Assembly (NCBI RefSeq): GCF_005049105.1
Contig: NZ_SUKA01000005.1
Coordinates: 35,843 to 99,842 of the forward strand
Length of the DNA: 64,000 bases
Direction of reading: 5' to 3'
Source of the DNA: Sphingobacterium alkalisoli
GTDB taxonomy: Bacteria > Bacteroidota > Bacteroidia > Sphingobacteriales > Sphingobacteriaceae
Shown here: positions 27,650 through 35,142 of the stretch, in pieces
How the letters are laid out: every line of letters starts with the position of its first letter
How positions within the stretch are numbered: position 1 is the stretch's first letter
Position numbers and translations under genes: made by a program
Notes under the pieces: generated by a model
Told to the model about the DNA's origin: nothing
The model's database searches: none
What the model saw: the letters and a program-made list of their open reading frames with translations, nothing else

Positions 27650-28126
27650 ATGTCAATGTCAAAGTTTTTAAAACTAATAGCTTGTGTATTTTTCGTTCTT
27701 CAAAATATCAGTTGTGGAACCTTAGGTGGATTAGATGATAGAGTTTTTCTTGTATCTAAAGAAAAAATAGAAAATGCCATCGATAGTTTTTATACCATGA
27801 ACCCTACGTATGTGATACCTGCCAAGTGGGAACAACACAATGATTGGTCTAAAAGAGGGTATGATTTTTTGGAAAGCAGGATATTTTATTTTAAATCTTC
27901 CCCGGAGGAAATGTACTATGTTTCATTTGTTGGAACATCTACTTCTCCTGCAGATACCTTTACTTGTACTCTTGCTATTAGAGCTGTTTTCAAAGAGGAT
28001 GAAAAAGGGTGGTACTTAGAAAAGGATTTAGACAGGAAGGAGAAAAAAAGGATTGAAGCCCGTTTTGATAATGAAATTGTTTCTAAAATAGAAGTTTATG
28101 CAAACGCAAAAGCGAAAAGGGAATAA
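27650..28126 (+). CDS. Lipoprotein, candidate immunity for the PLA2-like tip
   Basis: This 158-aa protein has a lipoprotein signal (MSKFLKLIACVFFVLQNISCG) with the lipidated Cys at the NISC site. The mature domain mixes alpha and beta (SRIFYFKSSPEEMYYVSFVG) and ends in a basic helix. It lies 54 bp after the PLA2-like orphan tip. Membrane anchoring in the envelope fits protection against a lipid-attacking toxin. No family recognised. Confidence 0.6.
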   Translation: MSMSKFLKLIACVFFVLQNISCGTLGGLDDRVFLVSKEKIENAIDSFYTMNPTYVIPAKWEQHNDWSKRGYDFLESRIFYFKSSPEEMYYVSFVGTSTSPADTFTCTLAIRAVFKEDEKGWYLEKDLDRKEKKRIEARFDNEIVSKIEVYANAKAKRE

Positions 28127-28263
28127 ATTTAAGAAGTAGTAATTGCCCTGCTACCGCACGTAAAAAAACCTAGCTGGTTCACGCCCCCCGGCGTGAACCT
28201 TGCATGCCGCTGCCCCCTTCTGTAAAGTTCGAAAACTGCCACCACGCAGCTTATCGAGGTATC

Positions 28264-28851
28264 GCAAAACGGTTTTCTTTCCGTATTTTTGAGCAACAGT
28301 ACGCAGATAGATGTAAACAGCAGTGGTTGCCTTAATTGCGGCGATGTGTTCTTTGACCAGTTGAGGGTTACTTTTACGCGGGGTAAGTTAAAGGAGGAGG
28401 CGCATTATTATCCCTTTGGCCTGCCTATTGCGGGTATGGGCAGTGCAGCGCCCGATATGGAACCCAACCGGTACAAGTACCAGGGCAACGAGCACAATAC
28501 CCAACTGGGCCTGCACTGGATGAACTTTAATGCGCGGCAGTACGACCCGCAGATCGGCCGGTTTTTGGGTGTAGACCCACTGGCCGCCATGCAGGGGCAG
28601 GAACACTGGTCGCCGTATGCGGCCATGGGCAATAACCCGGCAATGCTGGTAGATCCATGGGGGCTTTCGCCGCAGTTGAGTAAGGGTAACACCCAGATAG
28701 ATGATCATGTGGGCAGTGGGGCAGCACTGATGGCGAGGATATTGTCGTTGTATGGCGGTGGCTCCTTTGGTATGGGGTATCAGCATAGTGGAGCATTAGG
28801 AACAGCGTCATCCTGGGGTGGTATGAGCGCCCATTCGGCATCAGTTTACCA
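28264..28851 (+). repeat. 588-bp Rhs core repeat, orphan copy
   Basis: Second copy of 24506-25093. The left junction follows a 10-bp hairpin (28176-28199, GGTTCACGCC / GGCGTGAACC) and degraded sequence. The right end leads into tip 2. Confidence 0.9.
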
Positions 28852-29548
28852 CAGGCATATTGCAGGAATGCAATGGGCAACTATCATAGGAGAATTGGCA
28901 AGTACTGGTAGTTATAAACGTGGTGGCGGGGATGGGGGAAGCTTAACTCCTTCAAATGAAGCTGATATTCCTGAAGGATCAAAATTAGTATCATCTTCAG
29001 AGGATGGAGCAGTATTTGAAACTGTAAATGGGTATCTTGCTGTAGGCCCACCCAGTGGAGATGACAGTGGGGGGCCATGGGTTGCAGCTGGTGCAAGCAT
29101 AGCTGTTTTGACAGCTGATGATATTACAGGAATTGGAGTTGTAGATGATATCGCTATTCCTGTAATCGCTGCAACTGCCGTAACTTACGATGTAACACAG
29201 AGATTTTATTTAACATATACATTAATAGGGCCAGGCGGACAAAGATATAGTGGTAGAACTTCAGGATTCGGTGACCCATATTCAATAATGATGTTTAGAT
29301 ATAATTCTCACCATATGAGAGCACTAGGATATGGAAGTCCTTCCGTAGATGTATATAAGCAAGGCTTGGACGGGTATCCTGCTATAAGAGGTAGAGAACA
29401 GCAATTAATTGATTTTAGTGGAGGGGTTGGCAATCCCAAGGTTGGAAATAGTATAAGAGGAGTTGGACGCTATAATCCATTAGGAAGAGGTTATCATAAC
29501 CTTTCAAATAGCTATTTTGGACCGTTATCGCCTTATACAGGTTATTAA
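28289..29548 (+). CDS. Orphan Rhs tip 2: core fragment with possible GIY-YIG-like nuclease
   Basis: This 419-aa fragment has about 195 residues nearly identical to the main Rhs core, then a new tip. The tip has a Gly/Ala-rich linker and an end domain with YLTYTLIGPGGQRYSGRTSG, AIRGREQQLIDFSGG and NSIRGVGRYNPLGRGY. The order (Y)TLIG..YSGRT, then RGREQ.LID, then NSIRG.. resembles GIY-YIG/URI-type nuclease tips of Rhs proteins. That assignment is tentative. The fragment has no signal peptide, so it is a stored cassette. The next gene, 10 bp downstream, is the likely immunity gene. Confidence 0.65.
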   Translation: MSNSTQIDVNSSGCLNCGDVFFDQLRVTFTRGKLKEEAHYYPFGLPIAGMGSAAPDMEPNRYKYQGNEHNTQLGLHWMNFNARQYDPQIGRFLGVDPLAAMQGQEHWSPYAAMGNNPAMLVDPWGLSPQLSKGNTQIDDHVGSGAALMARILSLYGGGSFGMGYQHSGALGTASSWGGMSAHSASVYHRHIAGMQWATIIGELASTGSYKRGGGDGGSLTPSNEADIPEGSKLVSSSEDGAVFETVNGYLAVGPPSGDDSGGPWVAAGASIAVLTADDITGIGVVDDIAIPVIAATAVTYDVTQRFYLTYTLIGPGGQRYSGRTSGFGDPYSIMMFRYNSHHMRALGYGSPSVDVYKQGLDGYPAIRGREQQLIDFSGGVGNPKVGNSIRGVGRYNPLGRGYHNLSNSYFGPLSPYTGY

Positions 29549-29558
29549 ATTTATAAGA

Positions 29559-30017
29559 ATGAAAAAGAAAAATAATAATACTAAGGAAATTGAGTTTCAG
29601 CAAACTTATGAATGGTGTAACACAATTGTAGAGTTTATGATTCAGAAACATGGGGAAACACCAGGTTTAAAGATGTTTAATGAAACAATTAATGATTGCC
29701 GTGAAAATTTAAATTTGAAAGGGCTAAAGTATATCATTAAAGATCTCAATGAATGGATACGTGATTTATCATCTAATCATTTAAATGAACTTAACGGATT
29801 GTTAATCAATAAATTCGGCTATGATCTCTCAAAAAAGTTAGACGAAGATTCTATTAAGGTGAATCAAATTGTCAGTAAAGGAGAAATTGAAAACGATAAG
29901 GAATATAACATTGTGCTTAAAAAAGTGGAGAGTATGATAATTGATGGTAAACATGAAGAAGTTTCTGAACTTAATAAATTATTAACCAAATATCATTCAA
30001 ATAGTAATGAAGGATAA
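29559..30017 (+). CDS. All-helical candidate immunity protein for tip 2
   Basis: The start at 29559 lies 10 bp after the tip 2 stop and gives 152 aa; an in-frame start at 29517 overlaps the toxin and adds an unlikely N-terminus. The protein is hydrophilic, Lys/Asn/Glu-rich and predicted helical, without signal peptide. A cytoplasmic immunity protein fits a nuclease toxin. Low GC. No family recognised. Confidence 0.65.
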   Translation: MKKKNNNTKEIEFQQTYEWCNTIVEFMIQKHGETPGLKMFNETINDCRENLNLKGLKYIIKDLNEWIRDLSSNHLNELNGLLINKFGYDLSKKLDEDSIKVNQIVSKGEIENDKEYNIVLKKVESMIIDGKHEEVSELNKLLTKYHSNSNEG

Positions 30018-30048
30018 TCCCGGTACTGCACAGCAGGCCTGCGGCCTC

Positions 30049-30291
30049 TTCTAAGTATGGCAGTCCATTTTATATAAATGGTTGCCATACTTTTAGGTAG
30101 GGTTGGTATATCAATATTTTGCTCCTATAATGAACAGGAAGTATAAGTTTCATACTTCGGAAGGATTTTAGTTCGTGAGTTTTGTTACAGTAAACTGGAT
30201 GGATTCCCCTAGCTGGCGCAAGCGGGATATAATCACTAAAAGCTAGGAAATCCTGCGACTTGTTCTAAGTATGGCAGTCCATTTTATATAA
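30049..30291. repeat. Two 29-bp direct repeats flanking a decayed segment
   Basis: The sequence starting TTCTAAGTATGGCAGTCCAT occurs identically at 30049-30077 and 30263-30291. The first copy also forms a hairpin with the following bases (AAGTATGGCA / TGCCATACTT). The repeats bound a segment with no ORF and suggest a past recombination or slippage event. Confidence 0.6.
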
Positions 30292-30341
30292 GTAAACGTG
30301 GCGTTTTAGAAATGGATTTGCTGCAGTGATTTTTATAGTAG

Positions 30342-30907
30342 CGGACATGGAAGGTTACGGGCGAAACGCCCGACCAGCTGGGAAATGGTGTAAACTACGG
30401 CACTCACTTCTTAGTAGATGAAAACGGGAATATTATTCAAACTGCAAGCCTTAATAAATATACACTTCATGTTGGAAAGACCAGAAAATCAAGTTACCCT
30501 AAAAATGGTAACTCCATAGGTATTGAAGTTGTCGGCGCATATTAATGAAAAGACTGGGTGGCAGTCGCTCACAGAAAGTCAAATTAAATCGGTGACTTGG
30601 TTAACGGGAAGCTTATTGAAAACATATCACCTCTCTAAGCAAAACAATAATAAAGTTTAGCAGCTTTACTGGTGATGACTTATCAACCCACTTCCAAGAT
30701 ATCCCATCTAGATCAATTGATATATCGAATTATTATTTTTCCGCAGAAGTAAGTCTGGTAGGGCAACGAAATGGTAAATTCCAGAGTATTATCACATTTA
30801 CATGGGGCTTTCTATCTCCTGCTCCTGGTGTTATTGTCACTTACCCAGTTAATGTAGTTACGCCATCTTCTTTTCAACAAAACCTCATTAATAATGCCAA
30901 AAAATAA
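30342..30907 (+). pseudogene. Broken Rhs tip mosaic with amidase remnant
   Basis: Three out-of-phase pieces are readable. The piece at 30342-30545 gives GVNYGTHFLVDENGNIIQ and NGNSIGIEVVGAY, the pattern of N-acetylmuramoyl-L-alanine amidase (Ami2) domains. The piece at 30559-30660 (WQSLTESQIKSVTWLTGSLL) continues it after a frameshift. The piece at about 30698-30907 (YYFSAEVSLVGQ, FTWGF) looks like the end of a different toxin. The frameshifts and stops make it a dead cassette; the downstream lipoprotein gene is intact. Confidence 0.7.
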
Positions 30908-30911
30908 TATT

Positions 30912-31457
30912 ATGAAATCCGTATTGTTTGCTAGCTTTTTTATGTGGTTGGCGTGTAATAACAAAGTTGAATCAAAACATTCCGATCCAATTGTAATCTC
31001 TTGGGTAATTGATGAAGGATTACACACTAGTCACTTATTAATTGGGACATCTAAATTAGCTCTGGATAGTCTATATAACAATATTGATTATTTGACTACC
31101 GACTCTGTTTACAAATCTTTTCTTATACATAAGCACCTGGTAAATAAAAAAACCGAAGATTATATAATAAGGTTCATTTCAGCTAATTGTGTTAGCTATT
31201 CCGATTCTAAATTCATTGCAAACAAAAATGTTTACTACTTGGGATCAAATCGTGATAGCGCTGAAATATCATGTGTTGTAGTAGGTAGGGAAAAGGGAAG
31301 AGCATACTTTGTCAAATTGAAGGAATGGTTAGAAAATTCCCCCTATAAACGAGACTGCAATTATCTTATAAAAGATATTCAAGCAAGATTTATTGATGGC
31401 GGTGAATTTCCTTATACTCCGGAACAAGAAAAACTGATGGAGGGTTTGAAAAAATAG
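30912..31457 (+). CDS. Lipoprotein, candidate immunity retained after toxin decay
   Basis: A start at ATG 30912 gives a lipoprotein signal MKSVLFASFFMWLACNNK with Cys at the LAC site; an in-frame ATG at 30894 lies in the toxin remnant. The mature domain of about 165 aa has no recognised family (YIIRFISANCVSYSDSKF, PYTPEQEKLMEGL). A periplasmic lipoprotein would suit immunity to an amidase. Keeping immunity while losing the toxin is common in polymorphic toxin loci. Confidence 0.6.
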   Translation: MKSVLFASFFMWLACNNKVESKHSDPIVISWVIDEGLHTSHLLIGTSKLALDSLYNNIDYLTTDSVYKSFLIHKHLVNKKTEDYIIRFISANCVSYSDSKFIANKNVYYLGSNRDSAEISCVVVGREKGRAYFVKLKEWLENSPYKRDCNYLIKDIQARFIDGGEFPYTPEQEKLMEGLKK

Positions 31458-31476
31458 CCAAGGGCCTAATTCCCCC

Positions 31477-31532
31477 AAAAAAGGCTAGGAATGCAGTATA
31501 GCCTATGTGCGGTTGCGTTCCTAGCCTTTTTT
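31477..31532. terminator. Strong bidirectional terminator
   Basis: AAAAAAGGCTAGGAA pairs with TTCCTAGCCTTTTTT across a 26-nt loop that adds further pairs. It closes the transcription unit containing the orphan immunity lipoprotein. Confidence 0.7.
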
Positions 31533-31625
31533 CTATAGGAATAAGCCAGTAGATACAAAAATAGCCGATTTTGGTATAAGGCATGGATTCGAATGGGGCG
31601 GAAGAATTGTTGATTAATTTAATTA

Positions 31626-32090
31626 ATGTTTTATTTTACTATGGTAAATGATTTTAAATATCCTGTAATTGCTTTTGCAAAAGGTGGAATTCTCCATTTT
31701 GCAAGAAATGCTGATGACATGACAATATGTTCAAGAAGGGGTTGGAAAAATGGTTTTTATAACGGGTTGAATGTATTGGACTGTGAGGGGAGCAGTTATA
31801 AAGTTCGAGAAGCAGAAAAGGTAGAAAACGTTGGTTTTTTATGGGGATTCAGTTTTTTGTTAGGGCAAAAAATTAGAGTAAGATTAAATTACACAAAAGT
31901 GGAAAAAGAGATATCTGTTGATGATTTTAAAGAAAAAATTATTAAAGTATTAAAAAGAGATAGACATTTTTGGGACTCTGGAGGAACTCTTGAGGAGATT
32001 ATAACAATTACCAAATCAGCAAAATCTCATGGGGACGTGATTAAATATCTAACAGGTATCTTCTACAAAGAAACTGAAAAAGGTTTATAA
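31626..32090 (+). CDS. Orphan immunity-like protein, paralogue A
   Basis: This 154-aa cytoplasmic protein may start at the ATG at 31626 or at 31641. It shares layout and motifs with the next gene: YPV(I/F) at the N-terminus, VGFLWGFSFLLGQKIRV against LGLWGFNPLLKGRQILV, a VEKE/VEKVL segment, DFK..II, then an acidic helical end. The pair therefore arose by duplication. Function unknown; position in the tip-immunity array suggests immunity proteins without their toxins. Confidence 0.6.
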   Translation: MFYFTMVNDFKYPVIAFAKGGILHFARNADDMTICSRRGWKNGFYNGLNVLDCEGSSYKVREAEKVENVGFLWGFSFLLGQKIRVRLNYTKVEKEISVDDFKEKIIKVLKRDRHFWDSGGTLEEIITITKSAKSHGDVIKYLTGIFYKETEKGL

Positions 32091-32141
32091 GTCAGGGATT
32101 CTTTCAGGAGGAGGACGTATTATAGATTAAAAGGAGATTTT

Positions 32142-32561
32142 ATGCAAGTTGAATTGAGTTATCCCGTATTTGTGTTGCCAAGAAAAAGTAATATGGTCTA
32201 TGTTTATTTCAAAGAGAAAGATTTGAAATCAACTAGTGAAGAGCTTTTGCAAAAATTAGATTATACTAATCTTGATTTGATAGACGTGTCAGGGTATATG
32301 TACAAAATCAAGAAAGTATTTAAGGTTAAATATCTCGGATTATGGGGGTTTAACCCTCTTTTAAAAGGCAGACAGATATTAGTTGATTTTGAGTATGCAC
32401 CGGAAGTAGAAAAAGTCCTGTTAAGTGATTTTAAAAAGGACATTATTCATCGGATTGACAAAACAAAACAAATATGGCAGCCTGGATGGGATATGGGTGA
32501 GTTAAAGGAAGCTGTAACAAATAGTTCATCTTTTGAAGAAATTGCCGATTTGCTTAAATAA
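32142..32561 (+). CDS. Orphan immunity-like protein, paralogue B
   Basis: This 139-aa protein is paralogous to the preceding gene (shared LWGF..LL, FKKDIIHRI, EE...DLL segments). It has no signal peptide. It lies 51 bp downstream of its paralogue and 23 bp upstream of a lipoprotein gene, so the three may form one transcript. No family recognised. Confidence 0.6.
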   Translation: MQVELSYPVFVLPRKSNMVYVYFKEKDLKSTSEELLQKLDYTNLDLIDVSGYMYKIKKVFKVKYLGLWGFNPLLKGRQILVDFEYAPEVEKVLLSDFKKDIIHRIDKTKQIWQPGWDMGELKEAVTNSSSFEEIADLLK

Positions 32562-32584
32562 TAAGGGTAAATTAATAGAAGTTA

Positions 32585-33193
32585 ATGCGTCCACTAATTT
32601 TTATCTTAGCGTTATCAATAGCGAGTTGTGTAAGCGGAGCAGATGAACAAAATTCATCTGTTCCGCTTACTGTAGCCGAACACCTGGAAACCATAAAAGA
32701 AGCTGTATCAGATGAAGCAAAAGTTCCGTCTAAAGGTTATCGCACTGTTTCGCTTTACGGGAACAAGTTAGAGCTATCTATACCAGACTATTTTACGGAG
32801 ATGTCACCGGAAATGAAGCACAGTAAATACCCAAGAGCCAACAGTCCCGACGTGGTTTATACCGATGAAGACGGGGCGGTAAATGTAGCTTTTAATTATA
32901 CCGGAACGGTTGTAGCTAACAACAATATTTCTGAATTACAAAGGGAGCTCCTGAAGCAACTACAAGCTACGAATCCTATTGACCTAACAACTCGAATTGA
33001 AACTATCAACGGTTCAGAATTTGCCGTATTTGAGTTTATGAGCCAGGCAATAGATACGAGGGTTTACAACCTTATGTTTTTAACAGAATTAGACGGAAGA
33101 ATGTTGTTAGGCACCTTCAACTGCACAGAAGTGCTAAAAGGAGAATGGCAGCCTAGGGCAAAAGAGATATTGTCATCATTACGTAAAGGGTAG
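32585..33193 (+). CDS. Lipoprotein with a DcrB/PsbP-like fold, possible immunity
   Basis: This 202-aa protein has a lipoprotein signal MRPLIFILALSIASCVSG. The mature part reads like DUF1795/DcrB-type proteins: a strand GNKLELSIPDYFTEMSP, then FNYTGTVVANNNISEL, INGSEFAVFEF and a final strand RMLLGTFNCTEVLKGEW with an amphipathic helix. Several such proteins near polymorphic toxins act as immunity proteins. The terminator at 33246-33284 ends this unit. The role is inferred from context. Confidence 0.6.
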   Translation: MRPLIFILALSIASCVSGADEQNSSVPLTVAEHLETIKEAVSDEAKVPSKGYRTVSLYGNKLELSIPDYFTEMSPEMKHSKYPRANSPDVVYTDEDGAVNVAFNYTGTVVANNNISELQRELLKQLQATNPIDLTTRIETINGSEFAVFEFMSQAIDTRVYNLMFLTELDGRMLLGTFNCTEVLKGEWQPRAKEILSSLRKG

Positions 33194-33245
33194 GAGAATT
33201 ATACAACAACTGCCTGACCATATTTTGTTCCTCTGCTAGTCAATA

Positions 33246-33284
33246 ACTACAACAGCCCTTCTATATTAAAGCGGCTGTTGTAGT
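33246..33284. terminator. Terminator at the end of the Rhs region
   Basis: ACTACAACAGCC and GGCTGTTGTAGT form a perfect 12-bp stem followed by TTTAT. Confidence 0.7.
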
Positions 33285-33657
33285 TTATAGCGCCATATTT
33301 TTTCGAAGAACCCCACCTGATCATATGATCTCCATACGACCACAAGCAGCTAAGGTGTCTTATAATTGCAGGACGGCTTCGCTTTTTAATTGACGTTTGT
33401 AATGGAAAGGTTTTAGCGCCGCATTTTTTTGAATAAGTCTATAAATTTCTTTTTGATAGAGATGTAGGGATCATTTAAAATACCAACCGGTGTATACCAT
33501 TTCCTGAGTTTTGAATGATACCCGAATGGTGCAGCCGTGCACACCTGGACTCTTTCCAGTTGTTTAGAATCTGAACAACACGAGGATAGCTAGTGTGGGC
33601 ATGGTATTTTTGTGACACATCCCAATGGTGGAATGGTAGAATTAGTGTGGAAGGGAT
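33285..33657. other. Intergenic region between Rhs locus and mobilisation genes
   Basis: No gene seen. It contains a diverged copy of the hairpin half from 26860 (near 33338) and two similar short blocks (TAGCGCCATATTTTTT near 33288 and TAGCGCCGCATTTTTT near 33413). These look like relics of shuffled Rhs-array sequence. Confidence 0.4.
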
Positions 33658-34557
33658 ATGGGAAGTGTAAAGATCAACTGTGCATATGCAAGGGAAATAG
33701 ACTTAGTGGATTACCTAAGCAAATTAGGTATAGTTCCGGTAAAGGTTCGAGGACATAACTTTTGGTACCACTCACCGTTCCGGTCGGAAAAGACACCATC
33801 CTTCAAGGTCAACCGAAAGCTGAACCGATGGTACGACTTCGGGGAGGGGACCGGTGGTACTATTATTGACTTTGCCACCCGTTTCAAAGACTGTACCATT
33901 GGGGAGTTCCTGCGATCAATTCGTGATAATGATTTTTCATTTCCAGTGCCGGCCTGTCCGCAACCCATAAAGGAGCAATATACCACTGACCGGATCACCC
34001 TGATCAGCGACCATACATTGTCTTCGGACAGCCTTATCCACTACCTGAAGAAAAGACGCATACCCATCGCCATAGCAGATAACTATTGCCGTGAAGTGCG
34101 CTACAGCATTGCTAGCAGAACCTATTACGCTATCGGTTTCCAGAACCGTGCTGGAGGATGGGAGTTACGCAATGCCTATTTCAAGGGAAGCTCCAGTCCG
34201 AAGGATTTTACGATACTGTATCCGCACCGTTCCTGCCTCTGTGTGTTCGAGGGCTTCATCGACTTTTTATCCTTTATTACCTTGGTTCCAGAGGCTGAAA
34301 ATACCTACAGCTTTCTTGTACTGAACAGCCTGAGTTTCTTTGAAAAAGCAAGACCGATAATGGAGGCTTACATCGAGGTGTGGCTCTTTCTGGATAACGA
34401 TACAGCCGGACAAAATTGCAGCCGCTATGCAACGTCACTATCTGCGGTGTACAACGACCAAAGTTCGCTGTACCAAAACCACAAAGACCTCAATGACTGG
34501 CACTGCTTTCCGGGGAATCCCAATTGTGATTTACCAAAGCTACTGGACCCTCCCTGA
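33658..34557 (+). CDS. Primase-like protein, CHC2-type fold without zinc cysteines, plus Toprim
   Basis: This 299-aa protein has an N-terminal zinc-finger-like segment (about 15-80: HSPFRSEKTPSFKVNRKLN, FGEGTGGTIIDFA). It aligns with the DnaG CHC2 finger but has lost the Cys ligands. A Toprim-like domain follows (about 185-270: CLCVFEGFIDFLSFI, VWLFLDNDTAGQNC). Proteins of this layout are common beside MobC/relaxase genes in Bacteroidota elements and probably prime the transferred strand. The start GGAAGGGATATG has a visible purine-rich RBS. Confidence 0.82.
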   Translation: MGSVKINCAYAREIDLVDYLSKLGIVPVKVRGHNFWYHSPFRSEKTPSFKVNRKLNRWYDFGEGTGGTIIDFATRFKDCTIGEFLRSIRDNDFSFPVPACPQPIKEQYTTDRITLISDHTLSSDSLIHYLKKRRIPIAIADNYCREVRYSIASRTYYAIGFQNRAGGWELRNAYFKGSSSPKDFTILYPHRSCLCVFEGFIDFLSFITLVPEAENTYSFLVLNSLSFFEKARPIMEAYIEVWLFLDNDTAGQNCSRYATSLSAVYNDQSSLYQNHKDLNDWHCFPGNPNCDLPKLLDPP

Positions 34558-34749
34558 GAAAACGGGAGTTCAGAAAATGGCATCTCATGTTTTCGATAAA
34601 GCGATAAGCTCAAAAGGGGTTTCCCTGCTTCATCCCGGAAACGGCAAGATGTACCGGTGTATCACACGCCGGAAGAAAAATGCGCCTAACTCCGGAGTCG
34701 TGGTGCCTGCAAATTATTAGAATCTGAATGTTGAACGTGAAAATGATAA
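34558..34749. other. Region upstream of mobC-like gene, candidate oriT
   Basis: There is no real gene here; one long frame overlapping the primase end is a shadow. It contains an imperfect inverted repeat CCGGTGTATCACACGCCGG and the palindrome ACTCCGGAGT. Origins of transfer usually lie just upstream of the mobC/relaxase pair, but no nic consensus was recognised. Confidence 0.3.
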
Positions 34750-35142
34750 GTGATGGAAGACAACAAAAACAACAAGAACAAGTGGCTGCACCTGCGTATG
34801 GACGAGCCTAGTTACCAGGCCGTGCAGCGTAACTTTAGCAAGTCCACAGAGCGCAATTTTAGTGAATACCTACGAAAAATTCTGCTGGACAAACCCCTCT
34901 TTGCGGGTACCAAAGATACAGGGCTGTCAGAGATTTTGGCAGAGTTGCACAGGCTTCAAAAGGACCTGAACAAGATCGGCAACAACTACAACCAGATGGT
35001 GCATAGGCTTCATTTATGCGATAAAGAGCCAGAGGTAAAGCTATGGGTAGCGCGCTACAATAAAGAGCGCGGCATTCTCCTCGAAGCCCTGCAGTCATTA
35101 GCGGAATACATCCACCAAACTGCGCAAAAATGGTTGCAATAA
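34750..35142 (+). CDS. MobC-like mobilisation accessory protein
   Basis: This 130-aa protein has an N-terminal ribbon-helix-helix-like segment (KWLHLRMDEPSYQAVQRNF, NFSEYLRKILLD). A helical part follows with LNKIGNNYNQMVHRLH, the MobC signature region. It binds oriT DNA and recruits the relaxase. The start could be either of two adjacent ATGs. It overlaps the relaxase gene by 13 bp. Confidence 0.85.
   Translation: MMEDNKNNKNKWLHLRMDEPSYQAVQRNFSKSTERNFSEYLRKILLDKPLFAGTKDTGLSEILAELHRLQKDLNKIGNNYNQMVHRLHLCDKEPEVKLWVARYNKERGILLEALQSLAEYIHQTAQKWLQ

Noticed and set aside
30342..30545. Intact amidase gene
   Set aside because: The domain is cut by a stop and a frameshift and lacks its N-terminal half.
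34427..34720. 97-codon ORF overlapping the primase end
   Set aside because: It shares most bases with the primase in another frame and has no domain or start signal.
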